DNA from: Marinobacter sp. NP-4(2019)
GTDB taxonomy: Bacteria; Pseudomonadota; Gammaproteobacteria; Pseudomonadales; Oleiphilaceae
DNA length: 64,000 nt
Assembly (NCBI RefSeq): GCF_003994855.1
Contig: NZ_CP034142.1
Span: 2,790,001 to 2,854,000, forward strand
Direction of reading: 5' to 3'
The notes beneath the pieces are model-generated. The model did not search any database, was not told the DNA's origin, and saw only the letters and a program-made list of their open reading frames with translations. Shown one piece after another: positions 25,761 through 35,034 of this stretch (the stretch's first letter is position 1; each line of letters begins with the position of its first letter). A program made the position numbers and the translations under genes.

Positions 25761-28133
25761 TCAGTCAATCTTTTCGTCGGCCAGGAAGAACCAGGTATCC
25801 AGTACCGAATCCGGGTTCAGGGATACGGTATCAATACCCTGATCCATCAGCCACTTGGCCAGATCCGGATGATCGGACGGGCCCTGACCACAGATACCGA
25901 TGTACTTGTTGGCTTTCTTGCAGGCCTGAATCGCATTGGACAGCAGCGCCTTGACGGCTTCGTTCCGCTCATCAAACAGGTGTGCAATGATGCCGGAATC
26001 CCGATCCAGGCCCAGGGTCAACTGGGTCAGATCGTTGGAGCCGATAGAGAAACCATCGAAATGCTCCAGGAACTGCTCCGCCAGGATGGCGTTCGCCGGG
26101 AGCTCACACATCATGATCACCCGCAGGCCATTATCGCCGCGCTTCAACCCGTTCTCGGCCAACAGATTCACAACCTGCTCGGCTTCACCAACGGTACGGA
26201 CGAACGGCACCATGACCTCAACGTTGGTCAGCCCCATCTCATTGCGTACTTTCTGCAAGGCACGGCATTCCAGCTCAAAGCAGTCCCGGAAGGTTTCGGA
26301 AATGTAGCGGGAGGCACCGCGGAAGCCCAGCATCGGGTTTTCTTCATCCGGCTCATACAGCGTACCGCCAATCAGGTTGGCGTATTCGTTGGACTTGAAG
26401 TCCGACAGGCGCACAATCACCTTCTTGGGTGCAAACGCCGCCGCCAGGGTGGAGATACCCTCAACCAGCTTGTCGATGTAAAAGTCGACCGGGGACGAAT
26501 AGCCGGAAATACGCTTTTCAACGGTCTGTTTGATGTCCCGCGGCAGACCATCGAAGTTGAGCAGCGCCTTGGGGTGAACACCGATCATGCGGTTGATGAT
26601 GAATTCCAGGCGGGCCAGACCGACGCCTTCATTTGGCAGCGCCTGGAAATCAAACGCACGATCCGGGTTGCCCACATTCATCATGATCTTGAACGGAATA
26701 TTGGGCATGGAGTCGACGGTATTTTCCCGCAACTCAAAATCCAGGGCGCCCTCGTAGATCATGCCGGTATCGCCCTCGGCACAGGAAACCGTCACTTCCT
26801 GGCCGTCTTTCAGTATTTCCGTCGCGTCACCGCAGCCAACGACCGCAGGGATGCCCAACTCACGGGCAATGATAGCGGCGTGGCAGGTACGGCCACCACG
26901 GTCAGTGACAATGGCAGAAGCGCGCTTCATCACCGGCTCCCAGTCCGGATCCGTCATATCCGTGACCAGAACATCGCCCGGCTGAACGCGATCCATTTCA
27001 TTGATACTTTCGACGATTTTGACCGGACCGCTACCGATTTTGTGACCGATACTCCGACCTTCCACCAGCACCTTGCCGGTTTCTTTCAGCAGATAACGCT
27101 CCATGACGTTGGCGGCAGCACGACTCTTGACCGTTTCGGGGCGCGCCTGAACGATGTAGATTCGGCCGTCGTCACCGTCCTTGGCCCATTCAATATCCAT
27201 CGGCCGGTCATAATGCTTTTCGATGATCATGGCCTGCTTGGCCAATTCTTCCACTTCCGCATCGTTAATACAGAAGCGGTTACGATCTTCCTGCTCAACC
27301 TTCACGGTCTCAACAAACTGACCTTCGCCGGGGCTGGAATGGTAGACCATCTTGATGGCCTTGCTTCCCAGGTTACGGCGCAGGACCGCAGGGCGACCGG
27401 CCTGAAGGGTGGGCTTGTGAACATAGAACTCGTCCGGGTTAACGGCACCCTGAACCACCGTCTCGCCCAAGCCATAAGAAGCGGTGACAAACACCACATC
27501 ACGGAAGCCGGATTCGGTATCGAGGGTAAACATCACGCCACTGGCAGCGGTTTCACTGCGCACCATCTTCTGGATACCGGCAGACAACGCCACCAGCTTA
27601 TGGTCAAAACCGTGATGAACGCGATAGGAAATAGCGCGGTCGTTAAACAGGGAGGCAAATACCTCCTTGACCGAAGTACGCACCTGATCCAGACCCACCA
27701 CATTCAGGAAGGTCTCCTGCTGGCCAGCGAACGACGCGTCCGGCAGGTCTTCCGCAGTGGCAGAGGAACGCACAGCGACGGCCATCTTGTCGTTGCCATC
27801 CTGCAGCTTGGCGTAAGCCTCTTTTAGGGCATTATCAAGCACTTCCGGGAACGGGGTATCGATCACCCACTGGCGAATGCGGGAACCCACCCTGGCCAGT
27901 TCGTTCACATCGTTGACGTCCAGCTCATCAAGAGCCTGGTCGATCTTGTCCTTCAGTCCATCGGTGGCCAAAAATTCACGGTAAGCATGGGCCGTGGTTG
28001 CGAACCCACCCGGAACGGTAACACCTGCATTGGCGAGATTACTGATCATTTCACCGAGCGAGGCGTTTTTGCCCCCTACCCGGTCAACATCGGACATTCC
28101 CAGGTGATCAAACCAGATAATGTAATCTTCCAA
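25761..28133 (-). CDS. ppsA: Phosphoenolpyruvate synthase
   Basis: Converts pyruvate, ATP and water to PEP, AMP and phosphate in gluconeogenesis. The protein has 790 residues. It has an N-terminal ATP-grasp domain (RVGGKNASLGEM, VRSSATAEDLPDASFAGQQET), the swivelling phosphohistidine domain with His418 in GGRTCHAAIIARELG, and a C-terminal PEP-binding barrel ending in GICGQGPSDHP. The chosen start is a TTG (LEDYIIWF) with AAGGGAGA five bases upstream. An ATG at 28154 would add seven residues but has a poorer site, and the frame is open far beyond without conservation. It diverges from its regulator gene ppsR. Confidence 0.96.
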   Translation of the reverse strand: MEDYIIWFDHLGMSDVDRVGGKNASLGEMISNLANAGVTVPGGFATTAHAYREFLATDGLKDKIDQALDELDVNDVNELARVGSRIRQWVIDTPFPEVLDNALKEAYAKLQDGNDKMAVAVRSSATAEDLPDASFAGQQETFLNVVGLDQVRTSVKEVFASLFNDRAISYRVHHGFDHKLVALSAGIQKMVRSETAASGVMFTLDTESGFRDVVFVTASYGLGETVVQGAVNPDEFYVHKPTLQAGRPAVLRRNLGSKAIKMVYHSSPGEGQFVETVKVEQEDRNRFCINDAEVEELAKQAMIIEKHYDRPMDIEWAKDGDDGRIYIVQARPETVKSRAAANVMERYLLKETGKVLVEGRSIGHKIGSGPVKIVESINEMDRVQPGDVLVTDMTDPDWEPVMKRASAIVTDRGGRTCHAAIIARELGIPAVVGCGDATEILKDGQEVTVSCAEGDTGMIYEGALDFELRENTVDSMPNIPFKIMMNVGNPDRAFDFQALPNEGVGLARLEFIINRMIGVHPKALLNFDGLPRDIKQTVEKRISGYSSPVDFYIDKLVEGISTLAAAFAPKKVIVRLSDFKSNEYANLIGGTLYEPDEENPMLGFRGASRYISETFRDCFELECRALQKVRNEMGLTNVEVMVPFVRTVGEAEQVVNLLAENGLKRGDNGLRVIMMCELPANAILAEQFLEHFDGFSIGSNDLTQLTLGLDRDSGIIAHLFDERNEAVKALLSNAIQACKKANKYIGICGQGPSDHPDLAKWLMDQGIDTVSLNPDSVLDTWFFLADEKID

Positions 28134-28256
28134 AGCACGTCTCCCTTGATTCATTAGAGCATTCTGCGCTGCGCAGTCTCGAACTGGCCGTGTATGATAC
28201 TGTAACCTGCGGCAATTACCTAGGGAACCCGTCGAATCCGGAGCTGGACAACAACC

Positions 28257-29072
28257 ATGAAACGAACTGCCTTCTTTATTTCCGACGGCACCGGCCTTAC
28301 CGCCGAAGCCCTCGGCAACAGCCTTCTCGCCCAATTTGAAAAGATTGAATTTGAAAGAGTAACGGTGCCCTACATTGACGATGCGGACAAGGCCCGGGAC
28401 ATGGTCAAGCGCATCAACAAGGCCTCGGAAACCGACCAGAGCCGCCCACTGGTGTTCGATACCATTGTTAACAGTGATATCCGTGGCATCATTTCCGACG
28501 CCGACGGATTCATGGTGGATATCTTTGGTACCTTCCTGAACCCTCTGGAACAGGAATTACAATCGTCGTCGTCCTACTCCGTGGGCAAATCCCACTCGAT
28601 TAACAACGAAGGCAATTACGAACGCCGCATCGCAGCCGTTAACTTTGCCCTCGACAACGATGACGGTGCCCGCACACGCTATTACAACGAGGCCGATCTG
28701 ATCCTGGTCGGCGCCTCCCGCAGCGGCAAGACGCCCACCTGTCTCTACCTGGCTCTGCAGTATGGGGTTAAAGCCGCCAACTACCCCATTACGGAAGAAG
28801 ACCTCCAGGACCAGCAGATGCCTGCGGCCCTGAAACCGCATAAAGAGAAGATTTTCGGACTTACCATTGAGCCGGAGCGGCTGGCCACCATTCGTAACGA
28901 ACGGCGCCCTAACTCGCGGTATTCTTCAATCAAGCAGTGTATGCACGAAATCGAAGAGATTGAGTTGATGTATCGGCGTGAGCGAATTCCTTACCTGAAT
29001 ACCACAGCTTACTCTGTCGAGGAAATCTCCACCCGCATCATGGTCGCCACGGGCCTGAAACGAAACCGGTAG
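28257..29072 (+). CDS. ppsR: PEP synthase regulatory protein (kinase/pyrophosphorylase)
   Basis: A DUF299 bifunctional enzyme that inactivates PpsA by ADP-dependent phosphorylation of a threonine next to the catalytic His, and reactivates it with phosphate. The 271-residue protein starts KRTAFFISDGTGLTAEALG. It has a P-loop-like GASRSGKTPT (residues 152-161) and ends with LNTTAYSVEEISTRIM. Divergent pairing with ppsA is the classical arrangement. The 120-bp gap should hold both promoters, but I could not fix either with confidence. Confidence 0.96.
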   Translation: MKRTAFFISDGTGLTAEALGNSLLAQFEKIEFERVTVPYIDDADKARDMVKRINKASETDQSRPLVFDTIVNSDIRGIISDADGFMVDIFGTFLNPLEQELQSSSSYSVGKSHSINNEGNYERRIAAVNFALDNDDGARTRYYNEADLILVGASRSGKTPTCLYLALQYGVKAANYPITEEDLQDQQMPAALKPHKEKIFGLTIEPERLATIRNERRPNSRYSSIKQCMHEIEEIELMYRRERIPYLNTTAYSVEEISTRIMVATGLKRNR

Positions 29073-29093
29073 GCACCGATCCCGATGAACACC

Positions 29094-29121
29094 GGGACAG
29101 CGCCCGGACGAGCGCTGTCCC
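29094..29121. terminator. Inverted repeat between ppsR and the M16 protease gene
   Basis: A perfect 10-bp stem GGGACAGCGC/GCGCTGTCCC with an 8-base loop lies between two convergent genes. A T tract is lacking on both strands, so termination is likely but not certain. Confidence 0.5.
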
Positions 29122-29133
29122 GACCATCACTGC

Positions 29134-32058
29134 TTATAATTCCTGAATTTCCAGCCCCAGCTGTTCCGCTACCTTACGGTTTTCCGGACTGGTCACCACG
29201 GCGGTGCTGGCATATTCCGGCACCAGCCATTGGCGCGCAACCCGCTTCAGGTCATCCAGCGTCACCGCCAATACACGCTCCCGGAATCTGGCGCGCTGCT
29301 CAGGGGTACGGCCAAACAACTGGTTATGGAAGGCATGTCTCGCCGCACCCGCCGGAGAGCGGGGGCGGTCCAGCTGGCTAATCACCCCGAGGATGGATTC
29401 TTCGAGTTCCTGAGGATCATGGTCTGCTTCCTGCAGCCAGTTCAGAGCGCTGTCAAATTCCTCGAGGGTATCTGCAAGCCGCGGATCGCGGTAGGAGAAA
29501 AACCGGAACGTACCGTTGACGCTGTCCTGGCCGGCGCCACCGCCGTAGGCTCCGCCTTTCTCGCGAATCGCCCGATGCAGGTAGCCATTACGCAGGAAGC
29601 CGCCCAGGACGGTCAATGCTGCGGCATCTTCATGATCCACCGCCACCGTGCTGTACGCCCTGGCACAGAAATTTACCTGGGTAGACGTGAGCCAGGCCTG
29701 GCGAGTGCTGTAGTTAACCGGAGCCATTGTCCAGCGAGCGGATTCCGTAGATTCGACTGACTGCCAGCACGCCTTCAGGTCATCCAGCATTGGACTGAGC
29801 TGGTCATTTTCGCCGATGACCAGGAACTGCCGCGACTGCCTCTGGATCTTGCGATGCAGGTCCGCCAGCCTGTTGCAAAACGCTTCCAGCTCGGTGGGAT
29901 CGTTAAGCGCCTTGTCCAAGGCCTTGGTACCACGTATCGCCTCCAGACCACCAATGCGGAACGACAGCCAGGCCCCCGGGCTCATCCCCTGGGAGGCCGC
30001 CCCCATGGCGAGGGCATGGCCACTGCCGGTCACCGACTGCTCACGGCGGGCGCGGATCTGGGCAATCAGCTCGCGCACCCGCTCGGTCTCGTCAAAGCGG
30101 GCGCCATGAAACACATCGCTCAACAAGCGGGTCAGCTCGGTCCGATTGCGGGCCAGGGCCTTACCGTTAAAAATCAGGTACCCGGACAGCTTCTGAACAT
30201 CGTCAATGCCGCCTTTCGCGGAGAAAGAGGCGCTGATTCCACCGGATTCCGCCGAAATTCGATCCTGCATCTGCAGATAATCCAGCTCCCCACAGCCCAC
30301 CTCAGGGATCAGCGTGGTGTAGTAAGGCAGCAGCAACAGCTCGTCTTCGCTCAAGTCAGGCACCGGCAGGACAACCTGCTCGTAGACCAGGCCGTTGGTG
30401 CCACGGGCATAGACCGTCGCCCCGATATCGCCGGCGTACCGGCTTTCCGGCTCCGGCATCTGCAGGGGCACATCCGTCAGATCCACCTTCGGCAGAATGG
30501 AATCGTCATCCTTACGCTGCTGGCGCTCTTCCAGTGCCCGGGCGCGCTCCACAATCTGTTTGACCTCCTCTTCGGTCAACGCCGCCTTGCGCCGAGCCAG
30601 CGACTCACGAATCGCCTGTTGGCGACGGCTCTCCAACTGGTCGTCCGGGCGCAGGGTCAGTGTCACCCGATGTGGGTTCTCCAGCAGTTTCCTGCGGATC
30701 AGGTCCGGCACATACTGAGGATCGCGTATTTTTTCACGCATATCCGCCAGCACCGGTTCCAGATCCAGCAATTCCACCGGATCACCACCATGGACCATGG
30801 GGGCAATGGCCTGCATGATCAGTTGCAACCCATAAGGGAACTGATCACCGGCAATCTCGCGCTGATGCAATTCCAGTTGATGAAGGATGGCTTCAAGACG
30901 CTCCTCACTGACGCCCTCTTCCACCACCTTGCGCAGTGTGCCCTCGACCAGTGCCTCCAACGCCCTCTGCTGCTCGGGTTCACTGCCCTCGATACCACAG
31001 ACAAAGGTCATTTCACGGTTGGAATCCTCAAGACCGCACATGGGAGATGGCGCATGGCCGATATCGGTGGTCTCCAGAGCGCGCATCAACGGGGAGGCAC
31101 TGTTCTCCAGCAGCACCGCTGACAGCAATTGCCCCTCCAGGTTCTCCTGCAACTCAAAGCTATGGCCCAGCAGCCAACCCATGACAATGTGGGTTTTCTT
31201 GCTGGTCTCTTCCCCTTCGTTAACGGCGTACCCCTGCTCAACCCGTACGGGCGCAAATATGCGTTTTTCATCCCTGACCGGCAGCTCGATGTCCTGGCGG
31301 TCAAAGCGATTCAGCGCCAGGCTCTCGAAACGCTCGTGATGCTCGTGGGCCGGAATGTTGCCGTAGGTGGCAAAAATCGCGTTGCTGGGGTGATAGTGGT
31401 GGCGGTAGAACTTCACCAGATCATCGTAACTCAGGTCCACGATGTGATCCGGCTCGCCGCCACTGTTGTAGTGATACGTCGTGGTCTGGAACAGATGGCT
31501 GGACAGGTTCTGCCACAACTGGGAAGTTGGCGCGCTCATGGCCCCCTTCATTTCGTTGTAGACCACTCCACGATAGACCAGGTCCGTGCCGGGATCTTCC
31601 GGCTTGTCGAACTCCAGGCGGTGGCCTTCCTGGGCGAAATCCAGCGGATCCAGCTTGGAAAAGAACACCGAATCCAGATACACCGACAACAGGTTGTCGA
31701 AATCCTTGCGATTCATGCTGGCGAACGGATAAGCCGTCCAGTCGCTGCTGGTAAACGCATTCATGAAGGTATTTAGGGAACGCCGGATCATCATGAAGAA
31801 GGGATCCCGCACGGGATAACGCTCACTGCCGCACAGTGCGGTATGCTCCAGGATATGGGCCACACCGGTGGAATCCATCGGAAATGTGCGCAAGGCCACG
31901 AAGAACACGTTCTCATCGTTATCGGCGGCCATGTGCAAATGCCGCGCGCCGGTCTTGCGATGACGATACTCTTCAACGGTCAGGTTCAGAGTACCAATCC
32001 GGTGACTGCGAAGCTTCTCAAAAGCCGGATGGGTTGCGTTGTCGATCACTGCAGCCAT
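29134..32058 (-). CDS. Insulinase-like metalloprotease (M16C, presequence protease-like)
   Basis: A 974-residue zinc peptidase of the PreP/falcilysin group. The inverted zinc motif HILEH is at residues 68-72, followed by TALCGSERYPVRDPFF, and a distal Glu lies in YNEMKGAM. Four M16 half-domains and the M16C-associated linker make the full length usual for the group. No signal peptide is evident, so it should be cytosolic. Bacterial homologues are presumed to degrade peptides; no specific substrate can be read here. It converges on ppsR. Confidence 0.92.
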   Translation of the reverse strand: MAAVIDNATHPAFEKLRSHRIGTLNLTVEEYRHRKTGARHLHMAADNDENVFFVALRTFPMDSTGVAHILEHTALCGSERYPVRDPFFMMIRRSLNTFMNAFTSSDWTAYPFASMNRKDFDNLLSVYLDSVFFSKLDPLDFAQEGHRLEFDKPEDPGTDLVYRGVVYNEMKGAMSAPTSQLWQNLSSHLFQTTTYHYNSGGEPDHIVDLSYDDLVKFYRHHYHPSNAIFATYGNIPAHEHHERFESLALNRFDRQDIELPVRDEKRIFAPVRVEQGYAVNEGEETSKKTHIVMGWLLGHSFELQENLEGQLLSAVLLENSASPLMRALETTDIGHAPSPMCGLEDSNREMTFVCGIEGSEPEQQRALEALVEGTLRKVVEEGVSEERLEAILHQLELHQREIAGDQFPYGLQLIMQAIAPMVHGGDPVELLDLEPVLADMREKIRDPQYVPDLIRRKLLENPHRVTLTLRPDDQLESRRQQAIRESLARRKAALTEEEVKQIVERARALEERQQRKDDDSILPKVDLTDVPLQMPEPESRYAGDIGATVYARGTNGLVYEQVVLPVPDLSEDELLLLPYYTTLIPEVGCGELDYLQMQDRISAESGGISASFSAKGGIDDVQKLSGYLIFNGKALARNRTELTRLLSDVFHGARFDETERVRELIAQIRARREQSVTGSGHALAMGAASQGMSPGAWLSFRIGGLEAIRGTKALDKALNDPTELEAFCNRLADLHRKIQRQSRQFLVIGENDQLSPMLDDLKACWQSVESTESARWTMAPVNYSTRQAWLTSTQVNFCARAYSTVAVDHEDAAALTVLGGFLRNGYLHRAIREKGGAYGGGAGQDSVNGTFRFFSYRDPRLADTLEEFDSALNWLQEADHDPQELEESILGVISQLDRPRSPAGAARHAFHNQLFGRTPEQRARFRERVLAVTLDDLKRVARQWLVPEYASTAVVTSPENRKVAEQLGLEIQEL

Positions 32059-32128
32059 TCAATCTATCCTGTCTTTAACGATTTGAGACTTGTAGGGTAA
32101 CACGTACTATCGATTATCATGCACCTGT

Positions 32129-32159
32129 CCTGTAGCCAACAAGACAGCCCTGTAGCCAA
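32129..32159. repeat. Direct repeat CCTGTAGCCAA, 20-bp period
   Basis: The 11-mer CCTGTAGCCAA occurs at 32129-32139 and 32149-32159, a start-to-start distance of 20 bp (about two helical turns). It lies in the divergent gap, immediately upstream of the two-TM protein gene. The geometry suits a dimeric activator or repressor; no regulator is identified. Confidence 0.5.
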
Positions 32160-32179
32160 TTAAGGTAATCCCCGAATCC

Positions 32180-32734
32180 ATGACCACAGAAATCACCAAC
32201 GACGCCAGCCAGACTCCGGATCTGAACGATTCAGCCGCTCAGGCCGCTCCTCAACGCGCCGATACAACCGCCAGGCCGGGCGCGATTTCAGGAAAAGGCG
32301 CCGTGCAGGCACCGGAAGTCGCCGCATACTGGGCCGAGCGCCGTCGCTACGTCGAGCGAATCCGAAAGGTACCGGAAGTCAGACAGCGTTATTGGCGGGA
32401 AGCCGGTATGTATCTGCTGCGCCGCCTACTCTGGTCATTCGGTTTTTTCCCTGTTTTCCTGGCTTTCTGGGTCCCCTTCGTACTGTCGAGCTTCAACCCG
32501 GTCGTCATGGCAACCGACCTGATTCCCCTGCTACAGGGCTTTGTTGACTCCAACCCGGAAGTTCAGGCAACTACCATCAGCACCCTGGCCATCGCCTGGG
32601 CGTCCGTCGGATTTTTCTTCCTGGTATTCGATTTCGTGCTTACCCCGTTTCGTTCTCCCTATGAATACGAAGCGGATGTCTATATGCGCTCATGGGAACA
32701 GCTCAACCATGATCGACTTCCGGACAAAGTGTGA
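32180..32734 (+). CDS. Hypothetical protein with two membrane helices
   Basis: I do not recognise this 184-residue protein. It has a hydrophilic Ala/Thr-rich N terminus (1-45), a basic amphipathic stretch (EVAAYWAERRRYVERIRKVPEVRQRYWREAG, here paraphrased as residues 48-76 rich in Arg), and two membrane helices (about 83-108 and 133-156). The tail is short and polar. Both ends are predicted cytoplasmic by the positive-inside rule. It opens a run of three same-strand genes with the PEGA/MORN protein and an anchored response regulator. Confidence 0.75.
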   Translation: MTTEITNDASQTPDLNDSAAQAAPQRADTTARPGAISGKGAVQAPEVAAYWAERRRYVERIRKVPEVRQRYWREAGMYLLRRLLWSFGFFPVFLAFWVPFVLSSFNPVVMATDLIPLLQGFVDSNPEVQATTISTLAIAWASVGFFFLVFDFVLTPFRSPYEYEADVYMRSWEQLNHDRLPDKV

Positions 32735-32836
32735 TTTGTCCTGCATTCTCGTTAAGTTCAGATACTTTCTGTTACATAACTTTGCACTCACTGGTTAAGA
32801 TGGAGCCGTCCGCAATGCAGGAATGCGAGGTTTCCC

Positions 32837-33988
32837 ATGGTCGACGCCCGACCACTGCTATTCATCAATGCACTGGCCCTGATGCTAATGGTCACGGCGG
32901 GGTTTGCCTCGATCCACCAGGATACGTCAGTAGTTGAGGAGGTCACTGCGGAACCGGAAGCCCCGAACGTCATCCTTGCAGACACCGCCGCGGAACCTGA
33001 AAACTCCCCTCCTCCACCGGACACCCCAAGTATCGAAACGGTGAACATTACGCCACCTCCCGCCGAGGGAAGGGTTCGCAACCTTCCGGACGTGGAGCCC
33101 TTCACCATCCCTCCCATGCCAGATGCCTCTGAGGCGGTGGCGCTGGCCGAGCCGGAGAGCACACAAGAACCAAAGCCTGTCGCGCAACCGGAGCCCACAA
33201 CCGCCTCCCTGGTCCTGCGCTCTAACGTTATCGGCGATACCGTCACCATCAACGGTCGTGACTATGGTGCCACCCGCCTCGACCTGGAGCTGGCTCCAGG
33301 CACATATGACGTCACCATCAGCAAAGCCGGATTCAAACCCTGGAGTCAAACCATCGCCATGAAAGCCGGGCAGACAAAGACCCTGGTCGGCAGGCTGAAG
33401 GCCTATACCACGGTGAACTTCCGCGAGGGCATCTGGATTGGCGGCGTAAAGACCGGTGACGGCACCTACCAGGACAGTGAAGGGCTATACGAAGGCCACT
33501 TCGTAGATGGTGACTTTCACGGCCAGGGAACGTTGAGGCGCGCCAACGGCGACATCCTGACAGGCGAATGGTCAGAAGGTCAGCTGAATGGCCATGGCTC
33601 CCTCACTACGGCAGACGGGATGCTCTACGTTGGCGGCTTCCGCGACGGCGAATTCCACGGCCAGGGCAGCCTGACCTACCCCGACGGCCGCCATTACGAG
33701 GGCGAATTCTCCAATGGTGATTTCCACGGCGCCGGTGCCGAAGTGTTTGCCGACGGGAAGAAATATGAAGGTGGCTACATTGACGGCAAGTTCCACGGCG
33801 AGGGCCTGCTTCGCAACCCCAATGGCAGCTCCATTGAGGCCACCTTCAAACACGGCGAACCCTACGGACAGGTTCGTCTGACAACCGCGGCCGGCGAGGT
33901 TTTCACCGCCCGCACCACGGAACCCGGTGTCTGTTATCGAGAAAAGAGTTACCGGGCAACCCAGTGCCCGCCACTGGAAGGCTGGTAA
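32837..33988 (+). CDS. Envelope-associated PEGA and MORN-repeat protein
   Basis: A 383-residue protein with an N-terminal signal anchor (about 6-26) and a long Pro/Glu-rich linker (30-125). A PEGA-type domain follows (about 128-190: GDTVTINGRDYGATRLDLELAPG and KAGFKPW), then about seven MORN-like repeats of roughly 23 residues (215-355) with the core YEGxFxxGxFHGxGxL. The C terminus has two cysteines (CYREKSYRATQC) that could form a disulfide, which suits the periplasm. PEGA domains are often tied to the cell surface, and MORN repeats bind lipids or proteins. No specific function can be assigned. Confidence 0.8.
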   Translation: MVDARPLLFINALALMLMVTAGFASIHQDTSVVEEVTAEPEAPNVILADTAAEPENSPPPPDTPSIETVNITPPPAEGRVRNLPDVEPFTIPPMPDASEAVALAEPESTQEPKPVAQPEPTTASLVLRSNVIGDTVTINGRDYGATRLDLELAPGTYDVTISKAGFKPWSQTIAMKAGQTKTLVGRLKAYTTVNFREGIWIGGVKTGDGTYQDSEGLYEGHFVDGDFHGQGTLRRANGDILTGEWSEGQLNGHGSLTTADGMLYVGGFRDGEFHGQGSLTYPDGRHYEGEFSNGDFHGAGAEVFADGKKYEGGYIDGKFHGEGLLRNPNGSSIEATFKHGEPYGQVRLTTAAGEVFTARTTEPGVCYREKSYRATQCPPLEGW

Positions 33989-34038
33989 TTCACCGGCCCG
34001 ATAATGAACGCATTGCTGTAACAGGTTGAGGTTGTGAC

Positions 34039-35034
34039 ATGGCGATCAAGAGCGCACTCCTGGTAGACGACTCAAAAGTGGCAAGATTTGCCCTGAGCAA
34101 GCTGCTGGAAAACCACGACATGGAAGTCAACATGGCCGGCTCCGCGGAGGAGGCGCTGGATTTCCTCAGCAGCCACCGCCGACCGGACGTGATCTTTATG
34201 GACCACCTGATGCCCGGCATGAATGGTATGGAAGCCACAAAAGCCATCAAGGGCAACCCTGAAACAGCCGGCATTCCCATCATCATGTGCACCTCCAGGA
34301 AATCGCCGTCCTTCATGGAAGAGGCACAGAATTTCGGCGTCTACAACATCCTCACCAAGCCACCTCACACCGAGGGCCTTGGCCAGGTCCTGACCCAGCT
34401 CTCCAGCGATGTTTCCAAAGGCACTCTGCCCGAGCCACCGGAATTACTGAATGGCACACCTCAGGCCAGGGAGGACGAGGGACAGGTCGAACAGATTGCC
34501 CGCTCGGCGGTTAAAACCCACATCAACAACCGCCTGCACGAACTACTGAGTGACCTGTTTGATGAACAATTCGATCACCTCAAGCGGGCCCTGGACGAAT
34601 CCAGGCGAAAGCAGGAGGGGATGATCGAGGAAAAATTCACGGCACTGGAAGAGCGCATCCGCGAGAGTACGCTTCACCTGAGGGACGAGGTAGCCGCAGA
34701 GGTCAATCTTAATCTGGGCAGGGAACTGACTGACTTACGCCAGACCCTGGCACGGAGTAATGGCTTTACCAGTGAACACATGGCCGACCTGAAAGACCAC
34801 ATCACCAGCGTCCAGACCATTGATACGGAATTCTGGCAAACCCTGCAGTCCGAGGCGATCCAACAGGCTCATGAAATTTCCCGGCAAACGGCGGAAGATA
34901 TTGCCCAGCGCACAGTGGATCTGTATCTGGCGCGACAGCGCTCTTCCACCTCAAAATTCTACGCCGTCGGCCTGACCATCAGCCTCAGTATTTTCACGGT
35001 CGGGATTGCCTGGTTGTCAGGTCTGTTTGGCTGA
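34039..35034 (+). CDS. Response regulator with coiled coil and C-terminal membrane anchor
   Basis: The receiver domain (1-125) has the acidic pair in LLVDDSKVA, the phosphoacceptor Asp55 (VIFMDHLMPGMNG), the Thr/Ser switch (IIMCTSRKS) and Lys in LTKPP. There is no DNA-binding or enzymatic output domain. Instead a long helical, partly coiled-coil region (about 145-300) leads to one C-terminal membrane helix (about 306-328) with almost nothing after it. The regulator is therefore probably tail-anchored in the inner membrane facing the cytoplasm. No histidine kinase is adjacent. Its 3' end overlaps the convergent MocA-like gene by 41 bases. Confidence 0.85.
   Translation: MAIKSALLVDDSKVARFALSKLLENHDMEVNMAGSAEEALDFLSSHRRPDVIFMDHLMPGMNGMEATKAIKGNPETAGIPIIMCTSRKSPSFMEEAQNFGVYNILTKPPHTEGLGQVLTQLSSDVSKGTLPEPPELLNGTPQAREDEGQVEQIARSAVKTHINNRLHELLSDLFDEQFDHLKRALDESRRKQEGMIEEKFTALEERIRESTLHLRDEVAAEVNLNLGRELTDLRQTLARSNGFTSEHMADLKDHITSVQTIDTEFWQTLQSEAIQQAHEISRQTAEDIAQRTVDLYLARQRSSTSKFYAVGLTISLSIFTVGIAWLSGLFG

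Noticed and set aside
25755..27827. 690-codon open frame antisense to ppsA
   Set aside because: Shadow frame; PpsA is conserved along its full length.
28134..28334. Extended ppsA start at 28334
   Set aside because: It would overlap the ppsR start and add 67 residues without conservation; a TTG with a strong ribosome site fits the family N terminus.
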